From contig WYBN01000007.1 of NCBI GenBank assembly GCA_011525875.1, forward strand, positions 156,684 through 220,683: DNA of 64,000 nt, read 5' to 3'. The notes beneath the pieces are model-generated. The model saw nothing but the letters and a program-made list of their open reading frames with translations. It ran no database searches and had not been told where the DNA came from. Positions 47,383 to 56,423 of the stretch are shown in pieces. The stretch comes from Melioribacteraceae bacterium. Lineage in GTDB: Bacteria > Bacteroidota > Ignavibacteria > Ignavibacteriales > Melioribacteraceae. The position numbers were made by a program, and so were the translations under genes. Numbering within the stretch: position 1 is the stretch's first letter; each line of letters begins with the position of its first letter.

Positions 47383-49029
47383 ATCGCCGAAAGCAGCGTA
47401 AAAGTTTTCGGTATTGTCAAAATCTCTCAAATAAAATATCCTTGATTTATGTTTGTTTTTAATCAGCCATGACAGGCAAATTTTTAATCTATCGAGATCT
47501 CTTTCTGTCAACGTCTTACTTATGTTTATTGAGCCGGAGTAAAAATCTTCAACCGCTCTGTAGAATAAATTTATTTCACCGTTAGCATTATCTTTTATTA
47601 TCACGCTGCCTTCAATTAAAAGAATATAGTCTGGAGCAGTGCCTTCTTGAATTCTTATCAAGACACAGGCTTTATTAACCGGTTCTGCAAGTATAGATGC
47701 TTTGTTCAACTGTTTCAAAACGGCCTGCACAATATTTCTGATCTGTGCGGCTTCTTCATATTTTTTCTGATCTGATAATGTCTTCATTTTTGTGAGCAGC
47801 CTGTCCACAGTTCCCTGGCTATTGCCAGAAAGAAATTCATAAACCCTTATTAGTTCTTCATTGTACTCAACGTCATTTTTTGATTCACAAGGCGCAAGAC
47901 ATCTCTTTATATCGAATAGATAACACTTTTTTGATTTCCGAAACTCTTTTTCACTACATTCTCGCAATCTGAATGCTTTGTCGGATATTTCAATCAATGC
48001 ACGAGCGGTATCGCCGTTAGGATAAGGTCCGAAATAATCACTGCCATCAATCTCAAATTTGGATGCTGATTTGATTACGGGAAATTCGTCGGCAAAATTT
48101 ACTTTGATGAAATACTGACGCGAATATTTTTTGAGAAGTTTGTTCATCTCCGGGAGATGATCTTTGACTAATTCCGACTCTAGAATTAAAGCCGATAGCT
48201 CTGATTTTGTCTGAATGAATTCGATTCTATTTGACTTGCGGACAATCTTTTTTGCTTTTTTGGCTGCATTATTTGTAAAGTAATTTTTTAATCTGCCTCT
48301 GAGCGATTTGCCTTTGCCGATGTATGTCACTGCACCTTTGCTGTCTTTAAATAAATATACTCCTGGTTGGTCCGGTAGTCCAGCCGTATCTTCTGCCAGC
48401 TGCTTCTTAATAATTTTGTAGCCTCGCGCGGTTCCGAATTTTGAGTGAAGATTAAATAAGTCGCCGATCGTTTCCACGTGATATTCATCCTTGGCTTTAT
48501 CAATCAACTTAAGCAAAAGTTTTGCTGTAACCGTAGCATCGCCCAAAGCTCTATGAATATTTTTATGTCTTATACCGAAATATTTTACCATGCTGGAAAG
48601 CGATTTGCTCTTCAATTCAGGGAACATAATTCTTGATAATTTTAACGTGCACAGGGTTCTGTTATCCGGCGGTTCAAGCTCACAGTGCTTGAATTCGTTA
48701 GTAAGGAAGAAGTTGTCGAAGGGAAGATTATGAGCAGTTATAATAGAACTGCCAAGAAATTCTGAGATCCGATTAGCAATCGAATCAAATTCGGGAGCCG
48801 GCTTTATGTCTTCATTGGTTATACCTGTCAATTGAGTGATAAATCCAGGTATCGGAAAGCCGGGATTAATCAGTGAGGAATAATAATCGATGATTTTTAA
48901 ATTCTTGACTTTAACAATACCTATCTCGATTGCTCTTGAATTAATTGATGCGCGCCCTGTGGTTTCAAAATCAATCACAGAAAACTCTGTTTCTTCTATC
49001 GGAAGCTGCTCTAAATCCAAGTGCGACAT
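47377..49029 (-). CDS. DEDDh exonuclease fused to UvrC-like GIY-YIG endonuclease
   Basis: This is a two-domain nuclease of 550 residues. Residues 15-180 are a DnaQ/PolC-like 3'-5' exonuclease: FSVIDFETTG (Asp, Glu), ITAHNLPFDNFFL (Asp) and HRALGDATVTAKLLL (His, Asp). Residues 217-300 are a GIY-YIG domain (LPDQPGVYLFKDSKGAVTYI then GKGKSLRGRLKNYF), and a UVR-like helix pair follows (MKTLSDQKKYEEAAQIRNIV). The RNase H-like second nuclease and HhH domains of UvrC are absent. This arrangement resembles Cho-like repair nucleases and the exonuclease-UvrC fusions known in Actinobacteria. It probably acts in DNA repair alongside UvrABC (inference). Confidence 0.88.
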   Translation of the reverse strand: MSHLDLEQLPIEETEFSVIDFETTGRASINSRAIEIGIVKVKNLKIIDYYSSLINPGFPIPGFITQLTGITNEDIKPAPEFDSIANRISEFLGSSIITAHNLPFDNFFLTNEFKHCELEPPDNRTLCTLKLSRIMFPELKSKSLSSMVKYFGIRHKNIHRALGDATVTAKLLLKLIDKAKDEYHVETIGDLFNLHSKFGTARGYKIIKKQLAEDTAGLPDQPGVYLFKDSKGAVTYIGKGKSLRGRLKNYFTNNAAKKAKKIVRKSNRIEFIQTKSELSALILESELVKDHLPEMNKLLKKYSRQYFIKVNFADEFPVIKSASKFEIDGSDYFGPYPNGDTARALIEISDKAFRLRECSEKEFRKSKKCYLFDIKRCLAPCESKNDVEYNEELIRVYEFLSGNSQGTVDRLLTKMKTLSDQKKYEEAAQIRNIVQAVLKQLNKASILAEPVNKACVLIRIQEGTAPDYILLIEGSVIIKDNANGEINLFYRAVEDFYSGSINISKTLTERDLDRLKICLSWLIKNKHKSRIFYLRDFDNTENFYAAFGDL

Positions 49030-49146
49030 TTGGTAATTATATTTTAATAAAGAAAATAATTTACACTATAAGTTTAATTAAAATTGACTATAATTTTTTT
49101 ATGCTTTTTGCTTTGAATATATTTACCGGTACAATTTGGGGAATTG
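49030..49146. other. divergent intergenic region between the exonuclease and ymdB-type genes
   Basis: This 117-base A+T-rich gap must hold promoters for both directions. A TATATTTA on the plus strand (49118-49125) resembles a -7 element, but no good TTG lies 20 bases upstream. TTGACT at 49084 has no matching -10 at the usual spacing. GGGGA at 49137-49141 is the ribosome-binding site of the plus-strand gene. Confidence 0.35.
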
Positions 49147-49947
49147 ATGATAATTAATATCTTGTTTATCGGCGACGTGATCGGCAAACCGGGTCTGAAT
49201 ATGATTCAAACTTGGCTCCCTGTTTTAGAAAAAAAATATCAAGCTGATATTATAATAGCAAATGGTGAAAACGCAAGTGACGGGAAAGGATTCACAGAAA
49301 AGGAAGCGAAAGCATTTTTTGCTCTGGGAATTAAAGCCGTAACCGGCGGGAATCATACATGGGATAAGCCCCAATCGCAGGAATTACTAAAGAGTGAACC
49401 GCGCGCCTTACGCCCTCTGAATTATCCGCGGGGAACATACGGAAACGGTTACTACATTGCCGAAACACCCAAAGGAAAAGTTGGAGTCATTAGCTTGCAA
49501 GGGCGCACTTATATGTCGCCGATTGACTGCCCCTTCAGGACCGCGGAATGGGTGATAGGTAAAATTCAACACGAGACTAAAATTATTATTGTGGATTTCC
49601 ATGCTGAAGCGACCGCAGAAAAACTTGCTATGATTAATTTTTTAGATGGTAAAGTCTCGGCTGTAATTGGAACTCATACTCATATCCCGACAGCAGACGA
49701 AAGAATTTTTCCGAAAGGCGCGGCATATATTACAGATGCTGGAATGACTGGACCTTATGACTCAATAATAGGAATGAAAACCGAGGCGGCGCTTAACCGG
49801 TTTTTGTATCAAACGCCGCAAAAATATCAAACTGCTACAGAACAGGTGCATCTCTGCGGTTTATTCATTAAAGTTGACTGCGAAACTGGAAATGCAAAAC
49901 AGATTGAAAGGATATTACTCCCTGAATTCGATAAGAAAAATGAATAG
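49147..49947 (+). CDS. YmdB-like metallophosphoesterase (TIGR00282)
   Basis: This is a calcineurin-type metallophosphoesterase of 266 residues; Bacillus YmdB hydrolyses cyclic 2',3'- and 3',5'-nucleotides and affects biofilm and motility decisions. All metal motifs are present: INILFIGDVIGKPG, IANGENASDGKGF, GGNHTWD, VDFHAEATAEKLA and GTHTHIPTADE. The ATG at 49147 has GGGGA 5 bases upstream; a TTG at 49144 would only add one residue. It heads a string of co-directional genes running to aroA. Confidence 0.92.
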   Translation: MIINILFIGDVIGKPGLNMIQTWLPVLEKKYQADIIIANGENASDGKGFTEKEAKAFFALGIKAVTGGNHTWDKPQSQELLKSEPRALRPLNYPRGTYGNGYYIAETPKGKVGVISLQGRTYMSPIDCPFRTAEWVIGKIQHETKIIIVDFHAEATAEKLAMINFLDGKVSAVIGTHTHIPTADERIFPKGAAYITDAGMTGPYDSIIGMKTEAALNRFLYQTPQKYQTATEQVHLCGLFIKVDCETGNAKQIERILLPEFDKKNE

Positions 49948-49967
49948 TTTTTTATTAAGGATATTAT

Positions 49968-50849
49968 ATGATTTTAATTGATGGAAAGAAAATTTCGGAA
50001 GAAATCCGGAATGAGCTTAAATTAAAAATTGACCGGTTAAAAAAAGAGTCGAGAAAACTGCCAGGGTTAGTTACAATACTCGTCGGCGACAATCCGGCTT
50101 CCGAAGTCTATGTGAACATGAAAATCAAAGCTTGCGCCCAGATCGGAATGAGTTCAAAATTAGAGAAAAAAGACGCTGCGTTTTCTGAAAACGAATTGCT
50201 TGAATTAGTGGAATCGTATAACAATAATTCTGATTATCACGGAATACTCGTTCAGCTGCCACTTCCAAGGCATATTAATGAGGACAAAATAATTGAAGCA
50301 GTCTCGCCTTCGAAAGATGTTGATGGATTTCACCCGGTTAATGTAGGAAATTTGGTGATTGGTAAAGAAACATTTTTCCCATGCACCCCTTTCGGTGTAG
50401 TCGAACTATTGAGAAGATATAATATCGAAACAAAAGGCAGACATGTAGTAGTTGTCGGAAGGAGTAATATTGTAGGAAAGCCTCTTGCTAATTTGTTGCT
50501 TCAAAAAAAGGAAGGCGCAAATGCAGTCGTTACTGTGTGCCATTCCGCAGCCCGAGATTTAAGAAAATACACGCTTCAGGCTGATATAATTATCGCAGCA
50601 ATGGGCAGTCCCTTGTTTATAAAAGAGGATATGATAAAAGAGGGCGCTGTTGTAATTGATGTAGGAACTAATCGTATAGAAGATGAATCCACGCCCAAAG
50701 GATACAGGCTTTGCGGCGACGTTGATTTTGAAAATGTTTCAAAGAAAGCTTCTTACATCTCGCCTTCACCCGGCGGTGTTGGCCCTATGACGATTGCGAT
50801 GCTTTTAAGCAATACTTATTTAGCATATACCAAAATCGAGAATTTTTAA
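49968..50849 (+). CDS. folD: methylene-tetrahydrofolate dehydrogenase/cyclohydrolase
   Basis: FolD interconverts 5,10-methylene-, methenyl- and 10-formyl-tetrahydrofolate for purine synthesis and Met-tRNA formylation. Signatures are [19 protein letters not shown] with the following [41 protein letters not shown] and [17 protein letters not shown], ending in [20 protein letters not shown]. At 293 residues it is full length. It lies 20 bases after the ymdB-type gene and 11 bases before deoC. Confidence 0.96.
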   Translation: MILIDGKKISEEIRNELKLKIDRLKKESRKLPGLVTILVGDNPASEVYVNMKIKACAQIGMSSKLEKKDAAFSENELLELVESYNNNSDYHGILVQLPLPRHINEDKIIEAVSPSKDVDGFHPVNVGNLVIGKETFFPCTPFGVVELLRRYNIETKGRHVVVVGRSNIVGKPLANLLLQKKEGANAVVTVCHSAARDLRKYTLQADIIIAAMGSPLFIKEDMIKEGAVVIDVGTNRIEDESTPKGYRLCGDVDFENVSKKASYISPSPGGVGPMTIAMLLSNTYLAYTKIENF

Positions 50850-50860
50850 TCGGTGTTAGA

Positions 50861-51730
50861 ATGATTTCATCAATAATTGACCGGATAGTCTCTCAGGTAC
50901 TAACGGAAAAAGCATTGCACGATTATTACTGTATCGGAGATACATGTAAAGGATGGGAGAGAAACGTTGTTGAACAGCCTGAAACTGTTCAAAAAATAAT
51001 TGATATTGGCGCCGAGCGTATCGCTGCCGGGATTGGCGTTGGAGAAAAACTTGAAGACCGGCAGATTGCGCGAATGATTGATCATACTCTGCTTCGACCG
51101 GATGCAACTCCAGATGATATCTCGAAATTATGCGAAGAAGCAAAAAAATACAGCTTCGCCTCTGTTTGTATAAATCCATGCTACGTTCCAATGTGCAGAA
51201 AATTATTATCTAACTCTGATGTCAAAGTCTGCACAGTTATAGGTTTCCCGCTCGGCGCATCTACTACAGAAGTTAAAAGGATGGAAGCGCTGCAGGCAAT
51301 TGAAAACGGCGCTCAAGAAATTGATATGGTCATGAATATCGGAATGTTGAAGCAAGGCAATTATGATTATGTTTTTGAAGATATCAATCGTGTTGTTCTC
51401 TCTGCGAAAGGGCACAAAGTTGTCTGCAAAGTAATTCTTGAAACTTCTCTGCTTACTGACGAAGAGAAAGTTAAAGCATGTTTGATATGCAAAAATGCAA
51501 AAGCGGATTTCGTTAAAACATCGACAGGATTTAGCAAGGGCGGTGCAACTGTTGGAGATATAGCTTTAATGAGATACGTGGTCGGGAGTGCCGTCGGCGT
51601 TAAAGCCTCCGGTGGAATTAGAACTAAAGAGGATGCCGAGGCTATGATTGAAAGCGGCGCGGATAGAATTGGCGCCAGTGCCAGCGTGAAAATTGTTTTA
51701 GGCGAAAAAGACGATGGGAAAGGCTATTAG
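50861..51730 (+). CDS. deoC: deoxyribose-phosphate aldolase with N-terminal encapsulation-peptide-like extension
   Basis: DeoC cleaves 2-deoxyribose 5-phosphate to acetaldehyde and glyceraldehyde 3-phosphate. The class I core begins near residue 68 ([18 protein letters not shown]) and keeps [12 protein letters not shown], the Schiff-base lysine in [15 protein letters not shown] and [15 protein letters not shown]. About 65 residues precede the core. The first 19 ([19 protein letters not shown]) form an amphipathic helix like the targeting peptides of microcompartment enzymes; the rest contains CIGDTCKGW and [15 protein letters not shown], a leader shared by a subset of DeoC proteins. Given the BMC shell genes 11 kb upstream, it is a likely cargo enzyme of a sugar-phosphate microcompartment (inference). 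Confidence 0.93.
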   Translation: MISSIIDRIVSQVLTEKALHDYYCIGDTCKGWERNVVEQPETVQKIIDIGAERIAAGIGVGEKLEDRQIARMIDHTLLRPDATPDDISKLCEEAKKYSFASVCINPCYVPMCRKLLSNSDVKVCTVIGFPLGASTTEVKRMEALQAIENGAQEIDMVMNIGMLKQGNYDYVFEDINRVVLSAKGHKVVCKVILETSLLTDEEKVKACLICKNAKADFVKTSTGFSKGGATVGDIALMRYVVGSAVGVKASGGIRTKEDAEAMIESGADRIGASASVKIVLGEKDDGKGY

Positions 51731-51954
51731 TGGTTTTAGACCTCATAACCGAGAAGACCGGCGACGGATATAACGCTGAAGTTCCATCGATCAGCGGATG
51801 TGAAAGCTGGGCGCACGAAGAACATACAGCAATAAATAATGCCGTCGAATTGTTAAAATTCTATTTGAACGTGCCGGCTGAGAAAAAAATTAAAATTGAC
51901 CGGGCAAGAAACTTCAAGAATCAAATTATTTATAAAATAATTTTTGATAAGTGA
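51730..51954 (+). CDS. orphan HicB-like small protein
   Basis: This 74-residue protein's first half (LITEKTGDGYNAEVPSISGC then ESWAHEEHTAINNAVELLKF) fits the partial RNase H-like fold of HicB antitoxins. The second half (NVPAEKKIKIDRARNFKNQI) matches nothing I know and lacks a helix-turn-helix or ribbon DNA-binding tail. No HicA toxin gene is adjacent. It starts with GTG on the last base of the deoC stop and ends 3 bases before trmH, so it is embedded in a housekeeping operon. Function unknown; small HicB-like proteins also occur outside toxin systems. Confidence 0.65.
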   Translation: MVLDLITEKTGDGYNAEVPSISGCESWAHEEHTAINNAVELLKFYLNVPAEKKIKIDRARNFKNQIIYKIIFDK

Positions 51955-51957
51955 AAA

Positions 51958-52542
51958 GTGAAGCGAATATTGACGGACAGAAGGTTAAAAAAAATCATGC
52001 GGGCAGTTAATGCCCGGCAGCATTCTCTTCATGTAGTTCTCGAGAATATCCACGACAAACATAATGTGAGCGCAATTTACCGAAGCTGCGACGCAGTTGG
52101 GATTCCGAAAATTTCGCTTCTCTATACTTTCGAAAAACTTCCGAAGATTAGTAATAAGACTTCTGGTTCTGCGAGGAAATGGATTGAAACAGTTAAATTT
52201 AAAGACGTTAATTCATGCTGTGAAAGTCTTCGTGCGGACGGCTTTAAGATTTACTCAACTATGCTTACAGATAATGCAATTAGTATTTACGATTTTGATT
52301 TTACACAAAAGGTGGCAGTAATACTCGGCAATGAACACAGAGGGGTTTCTGAAGAGGCTGATGAAGCCGCAGACGGAAGATTGTTCGTACCTATGCGCGG
52401 AATGGTTCAGAGTCTGAATGTATCAGTTGCGGCTGCAGTAATTCTTTATGAGGCGCAGAGACAGAGAACGTTGAAGGGATTTTACGATAAAGATGCTGAA
52501 GAAAATTCGATTAAAATGATTGAAGAGTGGAGCCAGAAATGA
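51958..52542 (+). CDS. trmH: TrmH-type tRNA (guanosine-2'-O)-methyltransferase
   Basis: This is a SPOUT-class methyltransferase of 194 residues that probably methylates G18 of tRNA. The three SpoU motifs are present: HNVSAIYRSCDAVGIPKI (motif 1), VAVILGNEHRGVSEEAD (motif 2) and VPMRGMVQSLNVSVAAAVIL (motif 3, forming the knot that binds AdoMet). The start is GTG at 51958. The last codons overlap aroA as ATGA. Confidence 0.9.
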   Translation: MKRILTDRRLKKIMRAVNARQHSLHVVLENIHDKHNVSAIYRSCDAVGIPKISLLYTFEKLPKISNKTSGSARKWIETVKFKDVNSCCESLRADGFKIYSTMLTDNAISIYDFDFTQKVAVILGNEHRGVSEEADEAADGRLFVPMRGMVQSLNVSVAAAVILYEAQRQRTLKGFYDKDAEENSIKMIEEWSQK

Positions 52543-53819
52543 TAAAAGAATTTTCAAAAATTAGTAAAATCTCCGGAGAACTAAGTCTGCCCGGGGATAA
52601 ATCTATATCTCACCGTGCTGTAATGTTTGCATGCCTGGCTAAAGGACAGTCTGAAATATCCAACCTCCTTGAATCTGAAGACGTAATAAGTACAATGAAT
52701 TGCTTCCGGATGCTCGGCTGTTCTATAGAAAAGATAAAGGATAAATACATTATTATCGGCAATGGCTTTTACGGATTAAGAGAAGCGAATGATAATTTGT
52801 ATTGTGGTAATTCCGGCACAACCGCAAGACTTATAAGCGGAATTTTATCTGTGCAGAAATTCAAAAGCATATTGACCGGAGATCAGTCTTTATCGAATAG
52901 ACCGATGCTTAGAGTTATAGAGCCTCTAAAAAAAATGGGATGCAGTATTTCTGCATCTTATCAAAACACGATGCCTATCAGAATATTCCCTTCGCAAAAT
53001 CTTTACCCGATAAATTATGAGATGCCTGTTCCAAGCGCACAAGTGAAAAGCGCTATTCTATTGGCAGGACTGCACCTTGAAGAATCAACGACAGTTATAG
53101 AGGAACTGCCTACCCGCGATCATACTGAAAGGATGCTCGATCTTCCTATTGAAAAAGTAAACGAAAGAACTCAAATATCCGTATCAAAAAAATATTATCC
53201 CTCAGCAAAAGAATATTTTGTGCCTTCCGATATTTCTAGCGCAGCGTTTTTCATTGTTCTCGCATTGATAAAACCGAATTCTGAATTGTTATTAAAAAAT
53301 GTTTTGCTTAACGAAACGCGGTGCGGCGTAATTGATGTGTTGACTTCTATGGGTGGTAATATAAAAATTGTAAATAAAAAATATTCTGGTTCCGAAAAGT
53401 ACGGCGACATAATTGCTAAGAGCAGTGAACTTAGGAATATAGAAATTGACAAGCGGTTAATTCCGAATATCATTGACGAGATACCTGTCTTATCGATCGC
53501 CGGATTGTTTGCCGAAGATTCTTTCAGAATTAACGGCGCAGCTGAGCTGCGGTTTAAGGAAACAGACAGAATAAAAGCCATGAGCGAAAATTTTAAGAAA
53601 CTTGGGCTGGATGTGGAAGAATTCGACGACGGATTCGAAGTCGGAGGGAGAGTCAAAGTTCATGACGCTGTTATTGAGAGTTACAATGATCACCGCATTG
53701 CAATGTCTTTTTCGATACTTGCGTTAGCTGAATATCATAACTTGAGAATTAACAACGCCGGGTGCATTGCAATCTCTAATCCAAAATTTTTCGAACAACT
53801 TAATCAAGTATCAATTTAA
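52539..53819 (+). CDS. aroA: 5-enolpyruvylshikimate-3-phosphate synthase
   Basis: AroA is the sixth step of the shikimate pathway, transferring enolpyruvyl from PEP to shikimate 3-phosphate. Diagnostic motifs are LSLPGDKSISHRAVMFACLA, LYCGNSGTTARLISGIL, DQSLSNRPMLRVIEPLKKMG, VPSAQVKSAILLAGL, ELPTRDHTERML, LRFKETDRIKAM and YNDHRIAMSFSILAL. The first glycine motif and the RP-containing motif are of the glyphosate-contactable type, but class assignment is not attempted. The protein is 426 residues with the start at 52539, which overlaps the trmH stop; an upstream in-frame GTG at 52527 is less likely. It converges with bshC, 5 bases apart. Confidence 0.95.
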   Translation: MIKEFSKISKISGELSLPGDKSISHRAVMFACLAKGQSEISNLLESEDVISTMNCFRMLGCSIEKIKDKYIIIGNGFYGLREANDNLYCGNSGTTARLISGILSVQKFKSILTGDQSLSNRPMLRVIEPLKKMGCSISASYQNTMPIRIFPSQNLYPINYEMPVPSAQVKSAILLAGLHLEESTTVIEELPTRDHTERMLDLPIEKVNERTQISVSKKYYPSAKEYFVPSDISSAAFFIVLALIKPNSELLLKNVLLNETRCGVIDVLTSMGGNIKIVNKKYSGSEKYGDIIAKSSELRNIEIDKRLIPNIIDEIPVLSIAGLFAEDSFRINGAAELRFKETDRIKAMSENFKKLGLDVEEFDDGFEVGGRVKVHDAVIESYNDHRIAMSFSILALAEYHNLRINNAGCIAISNPKFFEQLNQVSI

Positions 53820-53824
53820 AGAGA

Positions 53825-55450
53825 TTATAGTTTTAGAATCTGATGTTCGAATTTATTGATTGAAAGCTCGTTGTATATCCACTTAATTAAATCCAGTCCG
53901 TATTTATTTGCAAACGATATAAAATTCATCTCTCTTTCCTGAAAATTATTGTTCGGGAAAACGTGCAGCTTCGCTTTATTCAACTGGCGTACAAGAGTTT
54001 CGTTTTTTTTCTCTTCGGCTTTACTAACTTTAGATTGTAAGGTTTCAAGACTCTGTTTCATGCGTTCGTAGGTTTTGTTAGCAGTGTCGGTTAACGTTGG
54101 ATCTACAGCAAATATCATTTCTTTAATGCCCTCAATAATCTTAAGCAGATCATTATCGGCTTGTTTAAATAATTTATCGAGATCGATTTCAGATTTGGAT
54201 GACAGCACTTTGCGGATAATAGCCTTATCATCGCTGAATAATTCCAGCAAATCTAATTCGTACTTTGAAAGTATGTCTTCGATATTTTTTTCTAAAATCG
54301 TTGCCGAAGCGCGGGGATATATTATGGGTTGTTGTAAATCAAATATTTTGTAATAAGGCATCACTTGAGCAAAGTAACTGATCTCGCCCGGTCCTGCGAC
54401 ATAAAATGCAGTTGGCAGAAGATAATCCTGGCATATTGGACGAAGCAAAACATTCGGGCTAAATTTATGAGGCTCAGATTCAATCCAAGAAAGGATTTCT
54501 TCTTTCGAAAACTTTTTTCTCTTGCCTTTCAATCTAAATTCATGTTCAACTGGTTCGACCAAAAATCTGCCGTCATTATCAGAGTAGAACAAATTAATTG
54601 GTTTTACTTTAACCTGGGCGTGATAGGATTCTTCAAGATCGGCGCTTCTAAGGAGTATTTCATCAGTGTGCTTTCTGAACTCGTCTATCTCCTTTATAAA
54701 TACCGGCTTTAAAAGTTTCTTGATATTAACATCTTGCGGGTCAATAATAATTAATCCATTTTCATCAAAAAAGTAGTGCAGCAATTCCTTGAAAGACTGC
54801 TTTACTAATTTCCCTTCGGAATAGCAATTTGTAATTGCTGAGAATACAGAATCAGTAAATTCGGTGTGCCTTAGAGAATCATTTAAATTTCTGATCGAAG
54901 TGTTGAGACTGCCGTTAAATATTAAGCTGCCGACGCTGCCCCGGTTAAAATCATCATCGCTGCCGTCTTCATAAGTAATTCTTGTTAACTCATTTTCTTT
55001 ATTAAAAATATTTATCCATTTTATTTCCTGGAAATCGTGGTCATCACCTTCGAGCCAAAAAACGGGTACGAAACTATAACTATCATAATTATCCTTCAAC
55101 TGTTGCGATAATTTTATCGCGGTAATAATTTTGTAAAATGTGTAAAGAGGACCTCCAAAGAGTGTCAGCTGCTGACCGGTTACTACTGTTAAAGTATTTG
55201 GAGAAGAGAGGGAACGGATATTTGTTTCGGTCTGTTTTGAAAGTTTTAATCCCTGATACTGTGCCGTTAAAATATCAACTATCAAAGACCGGTCTGGTTT
55301 TGAAGCTCTGTTGATGCTTCTAAAAGTTTCACCAAAGCTGTCTTTATCACGGAAGTTTTTTTCAAAAAAACGACTCACTTTTTCGAACTCGTAAAGGTAG
55401 TCTAAAAAGATATTATGAAAGCCGGGGAGATCGGCAAAATTTACATGCAT
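53825..55450 (-). CDS. bshC: bacillithiol biosynthesis cysteine-adding enzyme
   Basis: BshC adds cysteine to glucosaminyl-malate in the last step of bacillithiol synthesis. The 541-residue protein shows family features: VVTGQQLTLFGGPLYTFYKI near residue 95, VPVFWLEGDDHDFQEI, LLRPICQDYLLPTAFYVAGP and GEISYFAQVMPYYKIF, and a C-terminal coiled-coil insertion (residues 440-510, with KSEIDLDKLFKQADNDLLKI upstream). BshC is found in Firmicutes and in the Bacteroidota/Chlorobi lineage, where bacillithiol or its N-methyl form replaces glutathione. bshA and bshB are not in the window. Confidence 0.93.
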   Translation of the reverse strand: MHVNFADLPGFHNIFLDYLYEFEKVSRFFEKNFRDKDSFGETFRSINRASKPDRSLIVDILTAQYQGLKLSKQTETNIRSLSSPNTLTVVTGQQLTLFGGPLYTFYKIITAIKLSQQLKDNYDSYSFVPVFWLEGDDHDFQEIKWINIFNKENELTRITYEDGSDDDFNRGSVGSLIFNGSLNTSIRNLNDSLRHTEFTDSVFSAITNCYSEGKLVKQSFKELLHYFFDENGLIIIDPQDVNIKKLLKPVFIKEIDEFRKHTDEILLRSADLEESYHAQVKVKPINLFYSDNDGRFLVEPVEHEFRLKGKRKKFSKEEILSWIESEPHKFSPNVLLRPICQDYLLPTAFYVAGPGEISYFAQVMPYYKIFDLQQPIIYPRASATILEKNIEDILSKYELDLLELFSDDKAIIRKVLSSKSEIDLDKLFKQADNDLLKIIEGIKEMIFAVDPTLTDTANKTYERMKQSLETLQSKVSKAEEKKNETLVRQLNKAKLHVFPNNNFQEREMNFISFANKYGLDLIKWIYNELSINKFEHQILKL

Positions 55451-55565
55451 TTTTCCCTCTTATAGAATTTTATTGTACAAAAAATACTAATAATTCAAGA
55501 ATTATGATTTATGATTTTGATAAACTATATTTATGAAGAGAAAACATCGATTATGATTCATATTC

Positions 55566-56423
55566 ATGGTAAGTAAGAAACTTTTATTGATATTTATATT
55601 CGCAGCACTTATTGTGGAGGCTCAAGAGGCGAATTTTAATTTTCTGCCTGCCGGAGTGCAGTTTCTCCCTCATAAAGCAAATCATCAGGAAGCGAGAATT
55701 GGAGTGTTATATTATCCCCAAAATGGGCACTTAAAAGTTGACGTCGGCAATAATATCGATCTTTTTGAATTTATGGTTTTCAACGGTACTCTTCGTTTTG
55801 GGATTGAATTTATGGCTTATGCATTATCAACAAACTATCAAGGAAGAAGATTGCAGATAGACGCTATTGACGGGTTTTTCGGTGGAAATATGTCCTTCAA
55901 AAAATCTTCGGAAGACTCGCAGTTTTTATTTCGCTTCAGGATTATTCATAACAGCGCTCACTTCGTAGACGGTCATTATGATATGGACAACGAAAAATGG
56001 AAAGATGATATTAAACCAATACCGTTCACACAGGATTTCGGAGAAATAAATGCAGGGCATAAAATCTTTTTAGATTACGGAGGATTCTATTATTACGGCG
56101 GAGTTGCGTATTCCACTCTTGTTCGGCCTGCGCTAATCCAGAAATATTCTTTCAGCGCCGGCTTTGAATATCATAGAAATGACGTAATTGACTCAATATT
56201 TGGAAAAGAAGTAAATATATTTCTTGCATCGCATTTGAGGTATGTAGGTATGCCCGACTATGAGCCAAGTTCAAACAATTTATTGGGTCTCAAATTCGGC
56301 AGTTGGAAAGGGAAGGGAATTGTTTTTTATATTTCATACTATTACGGCAACAATATGTTCAGCGAATATTATTATCGGAGGGTAAAGGAGCTTGGCATTG
56401 GATTTTTTGTGGAATATTTTTAA
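55566..56423 (+). CDS. DUF1207 family secreted protein (copy 1)
   Basis: This is an exported protein of 285 residues with a signal peptide (LLLIFIFAALIVEAQ). The mature part matches the DUF1207 family: FLPAGVQFLPHKANHQEARI at the start, SAHFVDGHYDMDNEKW in the middle and a C-terminal GKGIVFYISYYYGN stretch. It is probably a beta-rich envelope protein; no biochemical role is known. It is paralogous to the gene at 60258 (SAHFVDGH, GKGI and the YY/FY ending recur). The stop overlaps the flippase-like gene as TAATG. No ribosome-binding site is evident before the ATG. Confidence 0.82.
   Translation: MVSKKLLLIFIFAALIVEAQEANFNFLPAGVQFLPHKANHQEARIGVLYYPQNGHLKVDVGNNIDLFEFMVFNGTLRFGIEFMAYALSTNYQGRRLQIDAIDGFFGGNMSFKKSSEDSQFLFRFRIIHNSAHFVDGHYDMDNEKWKDDIKPIPFTQDFGEINAGHKIFLDYGGFYYYGGVAYSTLVRPALIQKYSFSAGFEYHRNDVIDSIFGKEVNIFLASHLRYVGMPDYEPSSNNLLGLKFGSWKGKGIVFYISYYYGNNMFSEYYYRRVKELGIGFFVEYF

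Noticed and set aside
51730..51954. HicAB toxin-antitoxin system
   Set aside because: Only a HicB-like domain is present. The neighbours are deoC and trmH, and no HicA-sized double-stranded-RNA-binding-fold ORF is adjacent.
56303..56422. Upstream ATG for the flippase-like gene
   Set aside because: It is inside the DUF1207 gene in another frame and would add a polar, non-conserved leader; TAATG coupling at 56423 is preferred.
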